A stretch of DNA of 64,000 bases from Robertmurraya kyonggiensis (GTDB lineage: Bacteria > Bacillota > Bacilli > Bacillales > Cytobacillaceae): positions 248,001-312,000 of the forward strand of contig NZ_SWBM01000003.1 of the NCBI RefSeq assembly GCF_005116465.1, read 5' to 3'. The translations under genes were made by a program, and so were the position numbers. Within the stretch, counting starts at the first letter, position 1. Each line of letters opens with the position of its first letter. Below are positions 59,947-64,000 of this stretch, piece by piece. Under the pieces are notes generated by a model, which ran no database searches, had not been told where the DNA came from, and saw nothing but the letters and a program-made list of their open reading frames with translations.

Positions 59947-60599
59947 TCTGTTGCTAACCTCTTTTCTAGACGACTTAATAAATAGCTCAATGTTAAAGTT
60001 AAGATAAAGTAAATGAGGGCTGCTGTTAAATAAGGCTCCCACACCTTATAGTATTGGCCTTGAAATGCGCGTCCCCAGTACATTAACTCTGGAACGGCAA
60101 TTAGGGCTGTTAAGGAGGATTCTTTTAAAAGGACAATAAATTCATTGCCTAACGGTGGAATCATTCGTTTAAAAGCCTGTGGTAAAATAACATATCTCAT
60201 TGCTTGAATGTGGTTCATACCAAGAGAGCGAGCTGCCTCCATTTGACCTCTATCAATGGATTGTATACCAGCACGGAAAATTTCCGCAATGTAAGCTGCA
60301 GAGTTTAATGATAGAGCCAAAATCCCTGCTGCAAGTCCATTCGTTGTTCCTAAAATAGCAGGAATCACACCAAAATGGATGATAAAGATTTGCACGAAGA
60401 ACGGGGTTCCTCTAAAAAAAGCGATGTATAGGTTGAAAGGAAATGCAAGAAGCTTATTTTGCATCATTTTTCCTAACCCGATTAATAATCCTAAAATCGT
60501 ACCTAGCAAGATTCCTACTAGTGAAATCCCGATCGTGTACAATGTCCCTTTCAAAAACAGGGGAGCATAGTCCACAATTAAATCAAACCGAAAATCCAT
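59943..60599 (-). CDS. glnP: Polar amino acid ABC transporter permease
   Basis: 218 residues; start ATG 60599 behind AGGAGAGGTGAAAGATTG. About five helices and the EAA loop [23 protein letters not shown] with [11 protein letters not shown] motif typical of HisM/GlnP permeases. Single permease, so it probably acts as a homodimer. Between the binding protein and ATPase genes. Confidence 0.92.
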   Translation of the reverse strand: MDFRFDLIVDYAPLFLKGTLYTIGISLVGILLGTILGLLIGLGKMMQNKLLAFPFNLYIAFFRGTPFFVQIFIIHFGVIPAILGTTNGLAAGILALSLNSAAYIAEIFRAGIQSIDRGQMEAARSLGMNHIQAMRYVILPQAFKRMIPPLGNEFIVLLKESSLTALIAVPELMYWGRAFQGQYYKVWEPYLTAALIYFILTLTLSYLLSRLEKRLATE

Positions 60600-60616
60600 C
60601 AATCTTTCACCTCTCC

Positions 60617-60660
60617 TGAAAAAAAATTGCGTAACACTAGGTGATAGAGTTACGCAATTA
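60617..60660 (-). promoter_or_regulatory. Intercistronic hairpin between binding-protein and permease genes
   Basis: ATTGCGTAAC and GTTACGCAAT pair perfectly (10 bp) around a 13-nt loop, without a clear T-run. Similar hairpins after binding-protein genes protect the upstream mRNA and lower expression of permease and ATPase relative to the binding protein; partial termination is also possible. Confidence 0.65.
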
Positions 60661-60675
60661 AATAGTATGTTGCCT

Positions 60676-61512
60676 CTATTGCTGTGCTTTTAAGTTTTCC
60701 ACATCTGGCGCAACGCCAAACCATTCTTCATAAATTTCTTCATATTTCCCACTATCAAAAACTTTGTTGATAGCTTCATCAAATTCAGCTTTTAGCTCGC
60801 TTCCTTTAGGGAACATGACACCGTAAAATTCTTGTTCGAAAGAATCATCTGCAATAACAACTAGATTTTGATCTGGGTTATTTTTTGCATATTCTTCGAT
60901 AACTGTGTTGTCAGCAATAACTGCATCTGCTCCACCAGCTAGAAGCTCTTGAATCGCTAGGTTATTGTTCTCGAATTTTTTAATATCTGTACTGTTCGTT
61001 CCTAAAATTGCTTCAGCAGTTGCTTGACCTGTTGTACCATTTTGAACGGCTACTTTCTTACCTTTCAAATCAGCGCCACTCTTAATATCGCTATCCTTTG
61101 GAATTAAGATTTTGTTAGTAGATAAGAAGTAAGGGACAGAGAAATCATACGTTTGCTGTCTATCACTGTTAATGGTAATCGCGGAAATAGCTAAATCTGC
61201 TTCTTCTGATTCAATTTCAATGAAAAGTGGGTCCCAACCAACATGTTCTGGTGCTACCACTTCATAGCCTGCTTCTTCTAAAACTGCACCAATAAAATCA
61301 ACATCAAAACCAACGACTTTATCTCCCTCTAAAGATTCAAATGGAGCATAGGCAGCATCCGTCACAATTCTTAATTTCTTCTTTTCATCAGAGGCACCAG
61401 AATCTCCTGAGTTTCCTGAATCTGTAGATCCCGTCTCACTCGTTCCACAAGCAGTTAGTAACATCATAAGACCTAGAACCAAGACTAAGCCTAGTTTTGA
61501 TAATTTTTTCAA
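60676..61512 (-). CDS. glnH: Amino acid ABC transporter substrate-binding lipoprotein
   Basis: 278 residues, TTG start 61512 behind GAGGGGGAAGGATT. Lipobox LLTACGTS, Ser/Gly/Asp-rich linker, then the SBP_bac_3 domain (LRIVTDAAYAPFESLEGDKV...GFDVDFIGAVLEEAGY; SDIKSGADLKGKKVAVQNGT). Ends WFGVAPDVENLKAQQ. Binds polar amino acids outside the membrane for the adjacent permease/ATPase. About 70% similar by eye to the second binding protein at 62620. Confidence 0.92.
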   Translation of the reverse strand: MKKLSKLGLVLVLGLMMLLTACGTSETGSTDSGNSGDSGASDEKKKLRIVTDAAYAPFESLEGDKVVGFDVDFIGAVLEEAGYEVVAPEHVGWDPLFIEIESEEADLAISAITINSDRQQTYDFSVPYFLSTNKILIPKDSDIKSGADLKGKKVAVQNGTTGQATAEAILGTNSTDIKKFENNNLAIQELLAGGADAVIADNTVIEEYAKNNPDQNLVVIADDSFEQEFYGVMFPKGSELKAEFDEAINKVFDSGKYEEIYEEWFGVAPDVENLKAQQ

Positions 61513-61674
61513 AATCCTTCCCCCTCATTGATTGTAAGTTTAAAATTTTCTATAAATTCCGATATAATGATATTATACTGAGTAAAGGTTCCCTACGCAA
61601 CCTATAATCTATTAATATAGTCCTATATTAGAATAAAGAATATTTCTACTTACAATCATTTTTCATGAGGGTTC

Positions 61675-62484
61675 TTAACTTACCTTCCATGTTTTTTCCT
61701 CGGGCTTTGTCTCAAGTACATCCTTATAAAGCGAATATTTATAAAGCATCGCTACAAATATGGCTCCTCCCACTAAGTTCCCTAAGAATACTGGAATGAA
61801 ATTGATAATGTATTCCATCCAATTGAAATATCCTGCAAAAATTGCGGCCGGTATCACAAACATATTAGCCACGACGTGTTGGAATCCAATCGCCACAAAG
61901 GTCATCGTCGGAAACCAAATCCCTAGTATCTTACCAGACGAACTGTTCGAACCATAGCAAAGCCAAACTGCTAGCGCGACAAGCCAGTTACAACCTATTC
62001 CTGATACAAAAGCTTGGAGAAATGAACTGTCCAATTTATGCTCAACGATATCTACCATTTTTTCTAAATATGGACCTACTTCCGTTAACTGTGCAATATG
62101 TCCAAAAAAATAGGCAACAAACACAGCGCCGATAAAATTACTGAATGTAATGATTGCTATGTTCTGTATCAATGCTCGATTGTTGATTTTCTTGGCAAAT
62201 CTAGCCATAGGTACGGCCATCATATTTCCAGTTAGAAGTTCTCCACCGGCCAACAATGTCAGGATGAGTCCGATTGGAAAAACAGAAGCTCCTAGAATCG
62301 TAGAAAACCCTTCAAGTTCTCCTCCGAGCGGAGCTGTTACGCGAATATATAATAAGTAACCAAGTGCAATAAATGCACCAGCCTGAAAGCCTAGGATTGC
62401 AGATTTTAATAATGGGTAATGGGCTTTTTTTACACCATTTTGAATAGTAATGGTTGCAATTTCCTCAGGTTTGTAATGAGACAT
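61675..62484 (-). CDS. Formate/nitrite transporter (FNT) family channel
   Basis: 269 residues starting at ATG 62484 behind AAGGAATGTAGTCTAC. Six membrane helices with the two FNT re-entrant signatures: SAILGFQAGAFIALGYLLYI and AFVSGIGCNWLVALAVWLC, and central GGELLTGNMM. The central His and Lys regions (FQHVVANMFV) are present. Pentameric channel for formate, nitrite or acetate. No formate or nitrite enzyme lies next to it, so the physiological anion is open. Confidence 0.9.
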   Translation of the reverse strand: MSHYKPEEIATITIQNGVKKAHYPLLKSAILGFQAGAFIALGYLLYIRVTAPLGGELEGFSTILGASVFPIGLILTLLAGGELLTGNMMAVPMARFAKKINNRALIQNIAIITFSNFIGAVFVAYFFGHIAQLTEVGPYLEKMVDIVEHKLDSSFLQAFVSGIGCNWLVALAVWLCYGSNSSSGKILGIWFPTMTFVAIGFQHVVANMFVIPAAIFAGYFNWMEYIINFIPVFLGNLVGGAIFVAMLYKYSLYKDVLETKPEEKTWKVS

Positions 62485-62619
62485 GTAGACTACATTCCTT
62501 CCGTATCTCTTGATTTTGTGAAATAATGCACACAACCAATTTTATAACAAATGGTTCTAGAATCTTGTGAACATTTTAAGTCTGTTTTCACAACGAAAGG
62601 AATGTTTCTAACACTTATA

Positions 62620-63423
62620 TTATTGTTGAGCTTTTAACCCTTCAACATCCGGTTCAGCACCGAACCATTCTTTATAAAGTTCAGCATACTTGCCATTATC
62701 GATAATTGTATTTAACGCCTTATCGAATTCTGCTTTTAATTCGCTACCCTTAGGGAAAAGAATTGCATAGAATTCTGCATCAAATGCTGTTGCATCTTCC
62801 ACTACTTGTAATTTTTGATCCGGATTATTCTTCACATATGTTTCAATAACCGTGTTATCCGCAACAACCGCATCTGCACCGCCACTTAAAAGTTCTTGAA
62901 TCGCAATATTGTTGTCTTCAAACTTCTTCAGTTGCTCGCTGTTTTCTCCAAGAATGGACTCTGCTGCTTCTTGTCCAGTTGTACCGTTTTGAACAGCAAC
63001 CTTCTTATCCTTCAAATCTGCTGCACTCTTAATATCGCTACCTTCTTTTACTAAGATCATATTAGTAGACAAGTAGTAAGGTACTGAAAAATCATAGGAA
63101 TCTTTTCTTTCATCCGTAACAGTAATCGCTGCAACAGCTAAATCAGAAATCTTATCTTCAATTTCAACGAACATTGCATCCCAGCCAGTGTGCTTAATGT
63201 CTACTTGATATCCAGCTTCTTTAGCAACAGCATTGATGAAATCTATATCGAAACCTTCAATCTTATCACCATTCATATATTCCATTGGTGCATAAGCTGC
63301 ATTTGTTACAACTTTAAGTGTTTTTGAATCGCTATCTCCACTTGTTTCGTTTGAGCCACATCCTGTTAAAATGGCCGCAAATGCAACAATGAATAATAAG
63401 CTTAACTTTGTTATCTTTTTCAT
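62620..63423 (-). CDS. Second amino acid ABC substrate-binding lipoprotein (paralogue)
   Basis: 267 residues. Lipobox ILTGCGSN; SBP_bac_3 domain with LKVVTNAAYAPMEYMNGDKI, GFDIDFINAVAKEAGY, DLAVAAITVTDERKDSYDFS and the same WFGAEPDVEGLKAQQ ending as the protein at 60676. No permease or ATPase of its own, so it is an orphan that may feed the same transporter with a different affinity. RBS AAGGGGTAGACAAAA. Confidence 0.92.
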   Translation of the reverse strand: MKKITKLSLLFIVAFAAILTGCGSNETSGDSDSKTLKVVTNAAYAPMEYMNGDKIEGFDIDFINAVAKEAGYQVDIKHTGWDAMFVEIEDKISDLAVAAITVTDERKDSYDFSVPYYLSTNMILVKEGSDIKSAADLKDKKVAVQNGTTGQEAAESILGENSEQLKKFEDNNIAIQELLSGGADAVVADNTVIETYVKNNPDQKLQVVEDATAFDAEFYAILFPKGSELKAEFDKALNTIIDNGKYAELYKEWFGAEPDVEGLKAQQ

Positions 63424-63572
63424 TTTTGTCTACCCCTTTTATATTCTAGTAAATTATTTTATGTCTTCTTTAACATGTTTTAATTATACTTACCCATGAT
63501 TATTTATGCAATATATTTTTTCAAAATATTATTATGGTAGATAATTACTGTATATAGATGTATAAAAATAAG

Positions 63573-63604
63573 AAAAACGATAGATTTTATCCTATCGTTT
63601 TGGT
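63573..63604 (-). terminator. Terminator at the end of the racemase gene
   Basis: AAAACGATAG-GATAAAAT-CTATCGTTTTT with T-run on the minus strand; it includes the last codons of the MenC-like gene. Confidence 0.85.
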
Positions 63605-64000
63605 TTAAATATTCTTTTTTCGATTCGATATTCTTCAAGTGCACTCCAATTAATGTCGTAACCAATGCCCGGCTTAGTTGGAACTTTGATTACACCATTA
63701 TCCATTGTCACTTCGGGTTCAATAATGTCTTTTTTCCAATAACGATCGGAAGCTGAAGTATCGCCTGGTAACACAAACTGGTCCAAAGTCGTAATCGCAA
63801 TATTATGAGCTCTTCCTATCCCAGCATCCAGCATACCGCCACACCAAACCGGAATATTATGTTGCTTGCAGTAATCATTGATTTTCTTTGACTCTGTTAA
63901 ACCACCAACACGACCAACCTTCACATTAATGACTTTACAGCTACCTAGTTCTATCGCCATTTTTGCATCGTTCAATGAATAGATGCTTTCATCTAGACAT
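63592..64000 (-). CDS. N-acylamino acid racemase / o-succinylbenzoate synthase family, C-terminal part
   Basis: Open to the right edge: 136 codons of the C-terminal barrel. LDESIYSLNDAKMAIELG, then CKVINVKVGRVGGLTESKKI with the catalytic Lys in the NVKVGR strand, and IPVWCGGMLDAGIGRAHNIA, the family pattern of MenC/NAAAR (enolase superfamily). These enzymes dehydrate SHCHC to o-succinylbenzoate in menaquinone synthesis or racemise N-acylamino acids; without menaquinone genes nearby the racemase role, consistent with the neighbouring amino acid transporters, is the more likely reading. Confidence 0.88.
   Translation of the reverse strand, partial: CLDESIYSLNDAKMAIELGSCKVINVKVGRVGGLTESKKINDYCKQHNIPVWCGGMLDAGIGRAHNIAITTLDQFVLPGDTSASDRYWKKDIIEPEVTMDNGVIKVPTKPGIGYDINWSALEEYRIEKRIFKPKR

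Noticed and set aside
61513-61675. T-box or other amino-acid riboswitch before the binding-protein gene
   Set aside because: No specifier loop, T-box motif or terminator/antiterminator pair could be found; only AT-rich promoter-like DNA.
61675-62484. FNT channel as evidence for a selenocysteine formate dehydrogenase system
   Set aside because: FNT proteins occur in many genomes without Sec; no formate dehydrogenase is adjacent, so this does not support the CueP hypothesis.

Overview
The window is low-GC chromosomal DNA from an endospore-forming, motile member of the Bacillaceae. The left 17 kb follows the Bacillus subtilis yfj/yfk/yfl neighbourhood (pdaA end, SE1561/YfjT, YfkAB, YfkD, YfkF, YfkH, a YfkI-like protein, YfkJ, YfkK, MapB/YflG). 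A gerA-type germination operon, a YkvU/SpoVB-like flippase, sinR/sinI and motA/motB support this placement. No rRNA, tRNA, CRISPR array or prophage was seen. The only transposon material is a decayed IS1595-type remnant and short MITE-like elements.

Layout. 0-4.6 kb: pdaA end, a CueP-type copper lipoprotein with one in-frame TGA, an MFS pump and class I fumarase. 4.7-14.8 kb: yfk block with a PfeT-like metal-efflux ATPase whose upstream DNA carries PerR-like and Fur-like boxes, plus a small acquired patch (GNAT, membrane protein/XRE pair, broken VOC gene joined to an IS1595 remnant). 15-22 kb: HD-domain protein, MapB, then a lifestyle cluster: sinR, a convergent 42-codon sinI behind a c-di-GMP-I riboswitch, motAB and a chemoreceptor. 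22-36 kb: housekeeping and transport (topoisomerase III, YebC, aminopeptidase, acylphosphatase, PanF-like/YhdT, MscL, Bax-inhibitor family, thioesterase, ECF sigma, DoxX, flippase). 37-41 kb: complete cell-envelope stress operon liaI-H-F-S-R. 41-46 kb: secreted CAP protein, RraA, Rieske oxidoreductase, YfmL-type helicase. 46-50.6 kb: germination receptor operon. 51-57.9 kb: ThrE-type exporter pair, two HAD phosphatases, RecQ, MFS. 58-64 kb: lipoprotein, polar amino acid ABC transporter, FNT channel, second solute-binding protein and the 3' part of a MenC/N-acylamino acid racemase.

The observations I rate highest: (1) the cueP frame is intact except for a TGA exactly where the family has a conserved redox/metal cysteine. 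It is followed after 18 nt by a 7-bp hairpin with a GGU loop, the geometry of a bacterial SECIS, so this may be a selenocysteine-containing CueP. (2) A c-di-GMP-I riboswitch lies directly upstream of a SinI antirepressor gene, which would put the biofilm/motility switch SinR under direct second-messenger control. (3) Several intergenic regions hold tandem arrays with unrelated sequences but the same ~52-bp period (others ~20-21 bp), which suggests a common generating mechanism or a helically phased function.
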